A stretch of DNA of 64,000 bases from an uncultured Draconibacterium sp. (GTDB lineage: Bacteria > Bacteroidota > Bacteroidia > Bacteroidales > Prolixibacteraceae), in assembly GCF_963675585.1 (NCBI RefSeq), contig NZ_OY776413.1, forward strand, positions 248,001 to 312,000, read 5' to 3'. A model generated the notes under the pieces. It was not told the DNA's origin and did no database searches. It was given only the letters and a program-made list of their open reading frames with translations. The position numbers and the translations under genes are program-made. Below are positions 18,029-27,294 of this stretch, piece after piece (within the stretch, counting starts at the first letter, position 1; every line of letters begins with the position of its first letter).

Positions 18029-20281
18029 TTACTCCTCAAATTTTTGAACTTCGTCCGGTCCCGGAGTTCCATAAACAGAATCTTTTGCCCGGATAATCAG
18101 TTCTCCGCTGTTGTTCGTAAAAACATCCAAAGGAACAATTGTGGTTCCGCGTTGATTTACAGACGCTGCTGTAAATATTAGATTTTCATTCTCAATACCT
18201 TCTTTGTCAAGGGGAGGTACGTTACCGTTATAAAAAGCAGTACACCACCAATTTCCATCTTTTGTTTTAAACGGTGTTCCGTGCCCAAGGAAACGTCCTA
18301 CAAATTTACGTTCGCTGTATGGGCCGGTAATTTTATCGGCAGTTGCGTAATACAGATTGTAGGTTCCTCGACGGCCAATTCCTGTTGACCAGCCCGTACC
18401 AAACAACACGTATTTTCCTTCAATTTTCATTATCAAACAACCTTCGTGTCCCATTTTCGTCATGTCTCCGCCTGGTCCAATCGTAACAGGTTCGGTGGCG
18501 AAATCCGAGAAATCAGGTTTTAATTTCGCAATTTGAGTAGCTCCCCAAACCAGCCACCAGCTTCCGTCATCGTCTTTAAACAACGACGGATCATGACGCC
18601 GGCCAATCTTCTCTCCCATAGGATTTTCCCAGGGGCCAACTGGTTCTGCCCCTGCCGATAGTGATAAGTTGGCTGCATTTACGGGATACGGACTTGTATG
18701 AACCAAAGCCCAGCGCTTACCTGTCCAGTGAATTTCGGGCGCCCACAACAACCAATCTGCAGAATCTGTATTTTCAAAACGTTCCGGTTCGGTTTTAGCC
18801 CAAATTCCGTACTTTAAATCAAAGGCATCCTCAACAGCTTCCCAGTCAATTAAATTCTCACTTCGCCAAATATGTGCCTTCCATCCAACACACGAATGAT
18901 CGCCAAGTCCGATATTATAAGGATCGCTATCTACCCAATCGCTGTCGTTCAACGGTGTTGTGCCTGTTAAATAAAAGCCCCCCTGAGGATTCGCAGTTAT
19001 AAATGGATCACGAATCCAACCGTCCTTAATAAACAAGGCTTTGTCATGCGTAACAAGACCTGCTTCTATGGTTTCCCTGCTATCAGGTTTGGCCACTTCA
19101 GGTACTTTGCTTAGCACGGTTACCGGAACACCTGACAAGCTTTTTATAAGACGAACTTCTGAATTATCGTAAGGAGTACCGTCTTCTCTGAAAACATCGT
19201 GAAACCAGGGCTCCGGCTCGGCTGTATATTCTTTCGTCCAGGAATCCCACGGATAAAGTGTTTGTGATTTCCCCGCAAATAATCCCCAATTGTAGGCGGC
19301 TACCCTGTTTTTATGAAAAATGGGTAATATGCCCTGAAATGTGGAATTGTTTCCACGAGCCATATATTCGGTACAAAACAAAGGGCGGTTGTACTTTCTT
19401 AATCCATCAACTATTTTTTTGGTTGCCTCCGGATTTTCATACGAATGAAATGAAATAACATCCGAATTTTCGAGACTAAACTTTTCAATGGCATCTGGTT
19501 CATCAAGCCAGGTAGGATTTCCCCAAACACCTGCTGTGAGGGGTTGCGACGGATTTACTTCGCGCGCCCAGCTGAAAGTTTTCTGTAACAGTTCCAGTGC
19601 CCGCTGCAGTTTTTCTTCAGGAAACATTTCCTGCTCTGTACTACCACCTCCAAAATTTCCGGCATTCGAATTATCTGGTTCATTAAATAAATCCCAGATC
19701 AAAACGCGTTCGTCATTTTTGTATCTTGAAATAACCGCCTGAACATATTCTTTCAGTTCATCCTGTTTTTTTGAATCCTGCAAAATATCGCGCCCGGGAG
19801 ATTGCACCCAGCCAGAATTGTGCACATGCGGTACCGGTTCCGGTTGTTTTCCCGCTTTCGGATAAGGATTCCAAACGCCATCAAAAAGAACAAACATGGG
19901 CTTTATTCCGTGTTTATCGGCAATGCTAAGAAACTGATCCACCCGGCTGAAAAATCCTTCCTTATCTTGTTTCCATGCTAAATCGTGTAAGAAAACGCGC
20001 ATGGTATTCATGCCAATTTCAGAGGCCCGGCGCAATTCAAAATCAATACGTTCCGCATCAAAAGTCTCTTCCTGCCACATTTCCAACTGGTTAATGGCTG
20101 AGGCAGGGACATAATTTCCTCCTACAAGAAAGGGGTACTGGTCGTACCAGGAATTGGCCTTTTCAACCGACCACCGTTCCGGCGATTCCGGTTGCTCTGT
20201 GTTGGAACAGCCACCGCAAAAAAGTGCTGCGAGCAGAATAATACTTAGATTTAAAAATATCTTATTTCTCATGATGTTCAA
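18029..20281 (-). CDS. Two-domain glycosidase: GH5-like TIM barrel fused to GH43-like propeller (lipoprotein)
   Basis: A 750-residue lipoprotein (lipobox GGC at residues 23-25). Residues about 35-375 read as a clan GH-A retaining glycosidase: acid/base Glu201 in WDLFNEPDN and nucleophile Glu305 in LFCTEYMARGN. Residues about 410-740 read as a GH43-like inverting propeller: Asp425 (IRDPFI), Asp564 (HDPSLF) and Glu613 (GHEGCLI). Both sites look complete, so it could cleave two different linkages of one glycan. It sits between two sulfatase genes, 15 bp after one and 1 bp before the other. The GH5 label is by fold and motifs only; a related GH-A family is possible. A second ATG three codons downstream is an alternative start. 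Confidence 0.82.
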   Translation of the reverse strand: MNIMRNKIFLNLSIILLAALFCGGCSNTEQPESPERWSVEKANSWYDQYPFLVGGNYVPASAINQLEMWQEETFDAERIDFELRRASEIGMNTMRVFLHDLAWKQDKEGFFSRVDQFLSIADKHGIKPMFVLFDGVWNPYPKAGKQPEPVPHVHNSGWVQSPGRDILQDSKKQDELKEYVQAVISRYKNDERVLIWDLFNEPDNSNAGNFGGGSTEQEMFPEEKLQRALELLQKTFSWAREVNPSQPLTAGVWGNPTWLDEPDAIEKFSLENSDVISFHSYENPEATKKIVDGLRKYNRPLFCTEYMARGNNSTFQGILPIFHKNRVAAYNWGLFAGKSQTLYPWDSWTKEYTAEPEPWFHDVFREDGTPYDNSEVRLIKSLSGVPVTVLSKVPEVAKPDSRETIEAGLVTHDKALFIKDGWIRDPFITANPQGGFYLTGTTPLNDSDWVDSDPYNIGLGDHSCVGWKAHIWRSENLIDWEAVEDAFDLKYGIWAKTEPERFENTDSADWLLWAPEIHWTGKRWALVHTSPYPVNAANLSLSAGAEPVGPWENPMGEKIGRRHDPSLFKDDDGSWWLVWGATQIAKLKPDFSDFATEPVTIGPGGDMTKMGHEGCLIMKIEGKYVLFGTGWSTGIGRRGTYNLYYATADKITGPYSERKFVGRFLGHGTPFKTKDGNWWCTAFYNGNVPPLDKEGIENENLIFTAASVNQRGTTIVPLDVFTNNSGELIIRAKDSVYGTPGPDEVQKFEE

Positions 20282-20296
20282 TTACTGATTCTTTTC

Positions 20297-21937
20297 CTAT
20301 TTTCTTTTTTCGCGGTACAGTTCTTCAACCTTGTTCCAAGGAAGAACATGATTTTCGCTGGCCCAGGTATCATACAATGCTGCCATTTCTGTCACTTTTT
20401 CGGTTTCTGTGGAAGCTAAATCGTGCATTTCCGATCGATCGGTTTCCATGTTGTAAAGTTCCCACTGTGTTTCATTCTTTTTGCTCCATTTCGAAACCAG
20501 TTTATATTTACCGAGCCGAACAGCTTTGTTTCCTTCGTGTTCCCAGAAAATAGGTTCGGAATGAACAGGCGTGTTCTCTCCTTCAAAAAGTGGTACCAAA
20601 CTTTTACCGGCAGTTGGAACAATGGCGTTCCCATTGTATTCTTTTGGGTAGTTTGTTTGAGCAACATCAACAAAAGTGGCCATTAAATCGGGTAGAAATC
20701 CGTATTCAGACACAAGCTGTCCGTGTTTTTCTTTAGGAATAACTTTGGGATAGTGCACAATAAAAGGTGTACCAATACCGCCTTCGTGCACCCAGTGTTT
20801 GTACTCGCGATAAGGTGTATTTGACGCGTTGGCCCAGGCGCCGCCATAACTCAGGAAATAACCCTCTTTGGTATCCAGCTGCTCAGCAGGTCCACCTCCA
20901 AGTTCTCCTCCTTCGGCGCAGGCTCCGTTGTCATTTAAAAACACAATCAGCGTATTATCAAGTATGTTTTGTTCTTTTAAATGATCCACAAGTTTCCCGA
21001 TATTCTGGTCCATACGGTCAACCTGGGCCGAATAAACAGCCCGGCGCAAATCCATTTCTTTTTTCTTTTCGTCGGATAACGAATCCCACTCACGCCAATC
21101 CTGTGGCGAAAGGTCCCACTCCTGATCAACAATGCCCATTTCCTGCATTTTTGCATAACGCGTTTCACGAAGTTTAGTCCAGCCTTCCATGTATGTACCT
21201 TTGTATTTTTCTACATCCTCATGCGGGGCATTTAAAGGCCAGTGAGGTGCCGTATACGCCAAATACAAAAAGAATGGTTTTTCCTCATCGGTCTGTTTGG
21301 CTTCATCGATAAACCGGATGGCATAATCTGTAAAAGCATCGGTGGTGTAATAATCTTCGTCGGTTACCGAAATAGTATCGTTCATGTAGGTAATTCCACG
21401 CGGAAATTCGGGTTTAAAAAAGTTGCTCGCACCCGGTATTAGGCCATAAAATTTGTCGAAGCCACGTTGCAAAGGCCATTTTGATTGATCGGAAATTCCA
21501 AGATGCCACTTGCCGGTCATCAGTGTTGAATAGCCGGCATCCTTTAAAACTTCAGCAATGGTTACGCAATTTTTATTCAGAAAACCGCGGTACTCAGGAA
21601 TAGCCAAATCGTGTTGAGTAAGATTATTCGGAGTATTTGTCATGTGCCCGATTCCCGTTTGGTGCGGGTAGCAGCCCGTCATTAAACTTGCACGTGTCGG
21701 GCAACAGCGTGCGCCATTATAAAACTGGGTAAACCGAAGTCCGTTTGCTGCAAGTGCATCCAGATTTGGTGTTTCCACTTCTCCCCCGTAACAACCGAGA
21801 TCGGAGTAGCCCATATCATCCGAAAGAATTAAAATGATATTTGGTCGATTGGGCTCAGGTTTTTCTGTGTTTTGTTTTTCGCCTGTGCAACTGACTAGGA
21901 AATAGCTTGCAATTAAAAGTAGGCTGATTTTTTTCAT
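20297..21937 (-). CDS. S1 family arylsulfatase (S1_4-like lipoprotein)
   Basis: A 546-residue lipoprotein (lipobox LVSC, Cys17). The FGly site is CCPTR with Cys78 as the modified residue. ILSDDMGYSDLGCYGGE, GKWHLG, TAPHWPLNAP and LNDNGACAEGG are intact. The long insert around 265-315 (KLRETRYAKMQEMG, then DWREWDSLSDEKKKEMDLRR) and the DNGACAEGG ending are characteristic of the large S1_4 arylsulfatase group. That group is common in marine Bacteroidota and Planctomycetota and mostly uncharacterised. It is the third gene after GH2 in the operon. The substrate position is unknown. Confidence 0.93.
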   Translation of the reverse strand: MKKISLLLIASYFLVSCTGEKQNTEKPEPNRPNIILILSDDMGYSDLGCYGGEVETPNLDALAANGLRFTQFYNGARCCPTRASLMTGCYPHQTGIGHMTNTPNNLTQHDLAIPEYRGFLNKNCVTIAEVLKDAGYSTLMTGKWHLGISDQSKWPLQRGFDKFYGLIPGASNFFKPEFPRGITYMNDTISVTDEDYYTTDAFTDYAIRFIDEAKQTDEEKPFFLYLAYTAPHWPLNAPHEDVEKYKGTYMEGWTKLRETRYAKMQEMGIVDQEWDLSPQDWREWDSLSDEKKKEMDLRRAVYSAQVDRMDQNIGKLVDHLKEQNILDNTLIVFLNDNGACAEGGELGGGPAEQLDTKEGYFLSYGGAWANASNTPYREYKHWVHEGGIGTPFIVHYPKVIPKEKHGQLVSEYGFLPDLMATFVDVAQTNYPKEYNGNAIVPTAGKSLVPLFEGENTPVHSEPIFWEHEGNKAVRLGKYKLVSKWSKKNETQWELYNMETDRSEMHDLASTETEKVTEMAALYDTWASENHVLPWNKVEELYREKRK

Positions 21938-21977
21938 TCTTCAGTTGGTTTAGATTGGTGCTTTAAGTTTTTATCCG

Positions 21978-23384
21978 TTAGTTATGGCTGCCCGGCATAT
22001 GATCAAAAGCTTCCATTTCGGTTTTTAATCCTTCGTCTCCGCATTCTTCCATCCAATTAATCAATTCGCTCCGAAGCACTTTTTTTATGCTTTCAAATTC
22101 AGGCAATTCGGCCAGGTTTTTTTCACACCATTTATCTGCTATAATATCGTAAAGTTCTTCTTCCGGCCGGCTGCGGTACCTTTTCACGAGGGCTTTGGCA
22201 TTCGCATCGGTTACCGCCTTTTCTTCCCACGACTTGTACCAAATGGTTCCTTTTTCGCCTCTGTTATTTACCACATTTTTGAATTCAACATCGGGTGTAA
22301 TGTTCCAGATATATCGATAACGATCATTTACAACCGCCCGAATCGGGTAGTATTCGCTGCCATCATAAATACCCCGTGTAGTTTGCAGGCTGTAAGCGTA
22401 ATCTTTCCCTTTCTCAGCCTGTCCGAGCATGATCGGAAGCAAACTTTTACCATCCAGCTTTTCGGGAACTTTACCTCCTGCCAGATCAATAAAAGTTGGC
22501 ATCAAATCGGAATATTCAACAATGGCATTTGACGTAGTTCCGGATTGAATTTTTTTCGGCATTTTGGCTATTAATGCCGATTTAACACCGGCCTCGTAAC
22601 AGGTCCACTTGGCAAAAGGAAAACTGTTTCCCTGCTCGCTGGCAAAAACGACCAATGTATTTTCGGTAAAACCGTATTTATCGAGCAAAGTAAGTGCTTG
22701 TTCAACCTGACCGTCGAGGTAATTAATTTCTGCCAGATAACGACAATAAGCTTCGCGGGTTTCTTTTGTATCGACATAATGCGGAGGCAAAACAATTTTC
22801 TCCGGATTAAATTGTGTTGCATCGCCTTTGGTCCAGGGCGTGTGTGGTTCGTTGGAAGTAAGCATCAAAGCAAACGGTTCCTGGCTGTCTTTTACTTCCT
22901 TTAAAAAACCTTCAACCAAATCAAACTCCGGATTATTTTTTGTTCCGAGATATTGGAAAGGGAAAACCGTTTCGGGGCCAATATGTCTTTTGCCCGAAAG
23001 TGCAACCCTGTAACCCAGTGGACTGAGGTATTGCACAATACTTTCGGTTCCCTGAATTGCGTTGGTATGATTTGGATATGCTCCTGTTTTTACGGGGTAC
23101 AATCCGGTAAAAATATTATGCCGCGTTGGCGAGCACATAGGAGCTGCTTCGTAGCACCGCGTAAATAGCATTCCTTCCGAAGCCAGCTTATCAATATTTG
23201 GTGTTTTTGAATCCACACTTCCGTAGCAACCAATATCCCAGTTCGTACAATCATCGGCGAGGATGAAAACGATATTTGGTTTCTGACCGGCTGTTACGGA
23301 AGGTGGGTTACTTGCTGAAACTGTTTGAACAACAAGTAACAAACAAGCGAAATAGATACTAAATATTATAGCTTTCTTTTTCAT
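21978..23384 (-). CDS. S1 sulfatase, sulfamidase-like group (S1_8-like)
   Basis: A 468-residue exported protein (signal peptide to about residue 25). The FGly site is CSPTR (Cys84). The usual GKWH is GKRHIGP and the usual S-D-N/H-G is SEQG. Both variants are shared with N-sulfoglucosamine sulfohydrolase-like enzymes, which supports an S1_8-type assignment. ILADDCTNWDIGCYG supplies the metal aspartates. S1_8-like enzymes of marine bacteria also act on O-sulfated algal glycans, so N-desulfation should not be assumed. It lies 8 bp after the GH2 gene and resembles the sulfatase at 25.5 kb in overall layout. Confidence 0.9.
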   Translation of the reverse strand: MKKKAIIFSIYFACLLLVVQTVSASNPPSVTAGQKPNIVFILADDCTNWDIGCYGSVDSKTPNIDKLASEGMLFTRCYEAAPMCSPTRHNIFTGLYPVKTGAYPNHTNAIQGTESIVQYLSPLGYRVALSGKRHIGPETVFPFQYLGTKNNPEFDLVEGFLKEVKDSQEPFALMLTSNEPHTPWTKGDATQFNPEKIVLPPHYVDTKETREAYCRYLAEINYLDGQVEQALTLLDKYGFTENTLVVFASEQGNSFPFAKWTCYEAGVKSALIAKMPKKIQSGTTSNAIVEYSDLMPTFIDLAGGKVPEKLDGKSLLPIMLGQAEKGKDYAYSLQTTRGIYDGSEYYPIRAVVNDRYRYIWNITPDVEFKNVVNNRGEKGTIWYKSWEEKAVTDANAKALVKRYRSRPEEELYDIIADKWCEKNLAELPEFESIKKVLRSELINWMEECGDEGLKTEMEAFDHMPGSHN

Positions 23385-23392
23385 GAATTAAA

Positions 23393-25276
23393 CTATTCAA
23401 GTAATCCGGCTTTTTTGTGAATTTCATAAAGCTTCTCGGGCGAAATTTTCATCACTTCCCTATCGTAGGTAATCAGTCCGTTAATTTCACCTTCAACATC
23501 AGTAGTTTGCGTATATACACCGGCACTGATTCCTTTTTTTCTTAACTCGCCCAGAATTCTGCAGCTTTCCACATAACGTTCAATGTATTCTTCTTTTGTT
23601 TTTGGAAGTCCGCCATAGCCCCAGTTTCGTTTTGTTTTATCCCAGATATGATCTTGTACAGCCCAACCGTGTCCGCCATATTCGCCAACAACTTTTACGT
23701 AATCATCGTAAAGAGGCACGTCTAAAGGAAAATCAGGATGCGGGTATTGATGCTGATCCGCAATATCACCCACTTCGAAGAAATTACCACCGCTGGCAAT
23801 ATTTAAAAGTCGCGACGGATCGTATGCTTTTACCCAATTACCCACTTCCAAACTGCGGTGTTGTCCCCAGCGTTCATTAAAGGTTGTCCACACCACTACC
23901 GATGGATGATTGTAAAGCACATCAATCATTGTATTCAACTCGTTTTTGTAAAGATCGTGCGCCCAATCCGGCCAGTCTGCATCCAACGCATCGCCTTTAT
24001 GCCATTGATTTGGTTTCTCTCCAACGTAATCCGGACTTTCCATATGTGGCCGTTTCCATTTTGGCCATTCGCTGCCTCCGCTGCCTCCGGATGTCTGGTC
24101 CTGCCAAATTACAAATCCAATGCGGTCGGCATGATAATAATACCTGCGGATTTCGGCCTTTTTATGTTTCCTGATCATGTTAAATCCAGCCTTTTTCAGG
24201 AAATCCATTTCCCAGACAATGGCCTCATCAGTTGGAGGGAGCAGGAAACTTTCGGGCCACCATCCCTGGTCGAGAGGCCCCAGATGAAAGATTTTTTCAC
24301 CGTTTATTGTAAACTGCCAGTTCCCATTTGCGTCACATTCTTTTCCTACCGTTCTAAAACCTGTATATGAAGAAACATTATCCAGTAAATCGCCATTTTC
24401 AGCAAGCAATTCAATCTTTACATCGTACAGATAAGGAGATTTTGGCGACCAGAGTTTTGCATTTTTAACGCTTAACAAAACCTGGTTGGCAGTTCCCGTT
24501 TTTTGGGCTACAACTTTTCCCTCGTTAAGCACAGTCACCTTAAGTTGCGTGTTCAGTTTAAGCCCTCCAATGCATGCTTCTGCTTTTAATCCGCCATGCA
24601 TATCGGCAAGTAACTTTATCGATTTTATGTAAGTTTCAGGAACCAATTCGATCCAAACCGGTGCCCAAATTCCGGAAGATGGCGTATACCAGATTCCACC
24701 GTTATCGCGCTTCTGTTTTCCGCGTAGTTGGTACAAATCAAAATCATCGGTTCCGTCAATCACCCGTAGTTTTACTTCGTTTTCGCCCGATTTAACCAAA
24801 TCAGTTACATCCAACGAAAAAGGCAGGTTGCCGCCAATATGCGATCCGGCCAGAGCACCGTTTACCCAAATCATACATTTGTAATCAACACCTTCAAAAT
24901 TCAATAACTGGCGTTCGTTTGCTTTTGGATCAAGGTTAAACGACTTTTTGTACCAAATTACCTCGTTTGGTTCAATTCTTTTTCCAACACCTGACAGTGG
25001 TGTTTCCAAAGCAAAAGGAACCAGAATATTTTTTTCCCAGGCTTCAGGTTTTACTACATTGTTTAATGTAACAGCGTATTCCCAAAGTCCGTTCAGACTT
25101 TTCCATTCAGGACGCACCATTTGAGGCCGTGGGTATTCTTTCCACACATTTTCGGGAGTTACTTTTTCTGCCCAGCGGGTTTTTATTTTATCACCTGCAG
25201 GTTGCCAATCCTGAGCAAAAACGATTAGGTTGATAAAAAGAATTATCGTAGTCAATTTAAGTTTCATCTTGTTCAT
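23393..25276 (-). CDS. GH2 family glycosidase
   Basis: A 627-residue exported protein (signal peptide ending IVFAQ). Domain order: N-terminal jelly-roll sugar-binding domain (about 50-225, with WKSLNGLWEYAV and WYKKSFNLD), immunoglobulin-like domain (about 225-330), then a TIM barrel. Acid/base Glu468 lies in TFNERWGQH and the putative nucleophile Glu532 in VGEYGGHG. GH2 covers beta-galactosidases, beta-glucuronidases and beta-mannosidases; I cannot choose among them. The gene is shorter than large GH2 beta-galactosidases and ends soon after the barrel. It is the first gene of the long operon running to about 10.8 kb, with a TAATTTTG box just upstream. An ATG three codons in is an equally possible start. 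Confidence 0.9.
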   Translation of the reverse strand: MNKMKLKLTTIILFINLIVFAQDWQPAGDKIKTRWAEKVTPENVWKEYPRPQMVRPEWKSLNGLWEYAVTLNNVVKPEAWEKNILVPFALETPLSGVGKRIEPNEVIWYKKSFNLDPKANERQLLNFEGVDYKCMIWVNGALAGSHIGGNLPFSLDVTDLVKSGENEVKLRVIDGTDDFDLYQLRGKQKRDNGGIWYTPSSGIWAPVWIELVPETYIKSIKLLADMHGGLKAEACIGGLKLNTQLKVTVLNEGKVVAQKTGTANQVLLSVKNAKLWSPKSPYLYDVKIELLAENGDLLDNVSSYTGFRTVGKECDANGNWQFTINGEKIFHLGPLDQGWWPESFLLPPTDEAIVWEMDFLKKAGFNMIRKHKKAEIRRYYYHADRIGFVIWQDQTSGGSGGSEWPKWKRPHMESPDYVGEKPNQWHKGDALDADWPDWAHDLYKNELNTMIDVLYNHPSVVVWTTFNERWGQHRSLEVGNWVKAYDPSRLLNIASGGNFFEVGDIADQHQYPHPDFPLDVPLYDDYVKVVGEYGGHGWAVQDHIWDKTKRNWGYGGLPKTKEEYIERYVESCRILGELRKKGISAGVYTQTTDVEGEINGLITYDREVMKISPEKLYEIHKKAGLLE

Positions 25277-25296
25277 TTTTTAGAATTCGTGTTATG

Positions 25297-25304
25297 CAAA
25301 ATTA
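25297..25304 (-). promoter_or_regulatory. Candidate -7 box for the GH2-sulfatase operon
   Basis: TAATTTTG on the minus strand matches TAnnTTTG and lies 20 bp upstream of the GH2 start. No good TTG is seen at the -33 position. The surrounding 245-bp gap is otherwise featureless AT-rich sequence. Confidence 0.35.
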
Positions 25305-25521
25305 TTAGCCTGCCTGTTTTTTATCTGGATATAGAATTATAGAACAGGTAAAATCAGTTAAAAAGATTAGCAAATCCGTTGATCAATATCGCCTTCAAAA
25401 ACACGTAACAACAACTTAATCTGACAGTTACAATATTCATTTCAATTTTATACTGAACTTTATCGTTGTTAGGTGTTCTGTTTGTCTATCAATACCCGAA
25501 TGCCAATCAAAAAATGTAGGA

Positions 25522-26946
25522 TCAGTCTTTCAAAGCTTTAAAATGCTTGCCGCTTTTTGCATTTTTTAGTTCTTCGTAAGTGTCTATTTCAGCACCCGGA
25601 TCACCTTGTTCCTTTAGCCATTTATCAAGTTCGTTTGACAGTTTTTTCTGAATTTCACTTACTTCTTTCTGATTGCTCAGGTTCGACATTTCATTCGGAT
25701 CATTCACCAGATTGTATAGTTCCTCAGCCGGACGTTTTTGATAACGGCTTACCAAATCCAGTATTTCCGGATCATCGGAAGCATCAAATACCCACGATGG
25801 CCAGTACTTGTTTAAAGGCATGCGTGTCATTAAATGACGTTCAATGTACAAACTTTCGGGGCTTAGATTTCGAATGTAATGATGCGTTCCATCGGTAACT
25901 GAACGAATAGGATACGCCGGACCTTCAGGAACATTGTTGTGCATAAAGTATGCATATTCGCGGTGCTTTTCCTTTTTACCCAGCAATACCGGCAGAAAGC
26001 TTGAACCATCAAATTCAGCTTCTGTTTTGTTGCCAAGCGCATCGAGCAATGTTGGCAAAACATCGTTGTACTGAATAAGTGCATCGCTGCGAGTGCCGCT
26101 TTTTACCTTTCCGGGCCAGCGAACTATAAAACCGGTATGTACGCCATTGTTCCAGTTGGTCCATTTGCAAAAAGGCAACTGTGCGCCTTGTTCCGATGTA
26201 AAAATAACAATGATATTTTCGGCAATATTTAATTCATCGAGCAGGCCCAGTGTTTCTCCAACCTGTTTATCCAGCACTTCAATTTCGGCCAGGTATTTGG
26301 CAAATTCGCGTCGTGTTTCTTTGTTATCAGCCAAATAAGGCGGAAGTTTTAACTCGTCGGGATTAAAATGCGACGGATCACCAACAGTCCACGGAATATG
26401 AGGCACCACAAGTGCAGTTACCAAACAAAAAGGTTGATCATTGTTTCTTTCCATAAATTCCTTTAATCCGGCTTTATCGTATTTGGCAGTTTCCGATACG
26501 CAGTTTCGTTCAACACCTTCCACCATTTCAAAAGGATATACTTCACGCGGATCGGCATGTACTTTTCCGGCAATACCAACTCGGTAATCCAACTCACTCA
26601 GGTACTGAACAATACTTTGCGTTCCGGGACGGGCAATGGCATGGTTCCAGCATACACCGCTACTAACAGGTTGCAATCCGGTGTATAATTCGGCGCGACA
26701 AGGCACGCACATCGACATGGTAACAAAGGCATTATTAAAGGTCATGCCCTGCGATGCCAGTTTATCGATCTGCGGTGTTTGCACATTACTTCCGCCATAA
26801 AGTGGCAAATCGCTGTGGGTACAGTCGTCGGCCATAATTATGAGGACGTTGGGACTGCCCTTATGATTTACTCCACTTACATTATAAGCCAATGCAAAGA
26901 ATAGAACTAACACAAAAAGTAATTCTAATTTTATACCTTTTTTCAT
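25522..26946 (-). CDS. S1 sulfatase, sulfamidase-like group, FGly motif CVPCR
   Basis: The ATG at 26946 (474 residues) starts at the signal peptide (MKKGIKLELLFVLVLFF); the frame begins six codons earlier. The FGly motif reads CVPCR (Cys80), with Cys where Ser or Thr is usual, so the minimal CxPxR core is kept. As in the sulfatase at 22 kb, the DNG/DHG motif is SEQG and GKWH is GKVH. IIMADDCTHSDLPLYGG supplies the metal site. It is separated by 245 bp from the GH2-led operon and by 348 bp from susD, so it may be a single-gene unit or read-through from susD. Activity depends on whether the maturase accepts this motif. Confidence 0.88.
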   Translation of the reverse strand: MKKGIKLELLFVLVLFFALAYNVSGVNHKGSPNVLIIMADDCTHSDLPLYGGSNVQTPQIDKLASQGMTFNNAFVTMSMCVPCRAELYTGLQPVSSGVCWNHAIARPGTQSIVQYLSELDYRVGIAGKVHADPREVYPFEMVEGVERNCVSETAKYDKAGLKEFMERNNDQPFCLVTALVVPHIPWTVGDPSHFNPDELKLPPYLADNKETRREFAKYLAEIEVLDKQVGETLGLLDELNIAENIIVIFTSEQGAQLPFCKWTNWNNGVHTGFIVRWPGKVKSGTRSDALIQYNDVLPTLLDALGNKTEAEFDGSSFLPVLLGKKEKHREYAYFMHNNVPEGPAYPIRSVTDGTHHYIRNLSPESLYIERHLMTRMPLNKYWPSWVFDASDDPEILDLVSRYQKRPAEELYNLVNDPNEMSNLSNQKEVSEIQKKLSNELDKWLKEQGDPGAEIDTYEELKNAKSGKHFKALKD

Positions 26947-27294
26947 CTCATAAAAATTATTCATTTCAGTTGTATTCGATGTTCATCATGATGATTTTTA
27001 ATTCTTTTTGTTTGTGAATTTGAAGAATAAAAATTCATTCGCGTTTCATACCTTGATATTTAAAAAACTCTTTGTTAAGGAAATACCCATACTTAGTTAT
27101 AATTATATGATGCATCCGTCAGTTTTAACCCTATGTTTATTCGAAATAAAATACGGCTCATTCATCAATTCTTCTTTTATATCAATATATTTTCTGTCCG
27201 GATCTGTACTGGCATCTGTAGTTCGGAATTGAAAGCATACCCCTGAAACAGGGATATGCTTTACTAAACTAATCTAATCTAAACTATGTATTTA
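26947..27294. other. Intergenic region between the sulfatase and susD-1
   Basis: About 348 bp without a gene. It holds the hairpin after susD-1 (27232-27262) and a repeat-like CTAATCTAATCTAAACTA stretch (27269-27286) also found after susD-2. I could not identify a promoter for the downstream sulfatase. Confidence 0.5.
27232..27262 (-). terminator. Hairpin after the SusCD-1 operon
   Basis: A 14-bp stem with one mismatch and a 3-base loop, starting 33 bp after the susD-1 stop. It lacks a clear T run on the minus strand, so termination may be partial or need processing. Some read-through into the sulfatase at 25.5 kb would be possible. Confidence 0.55.
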
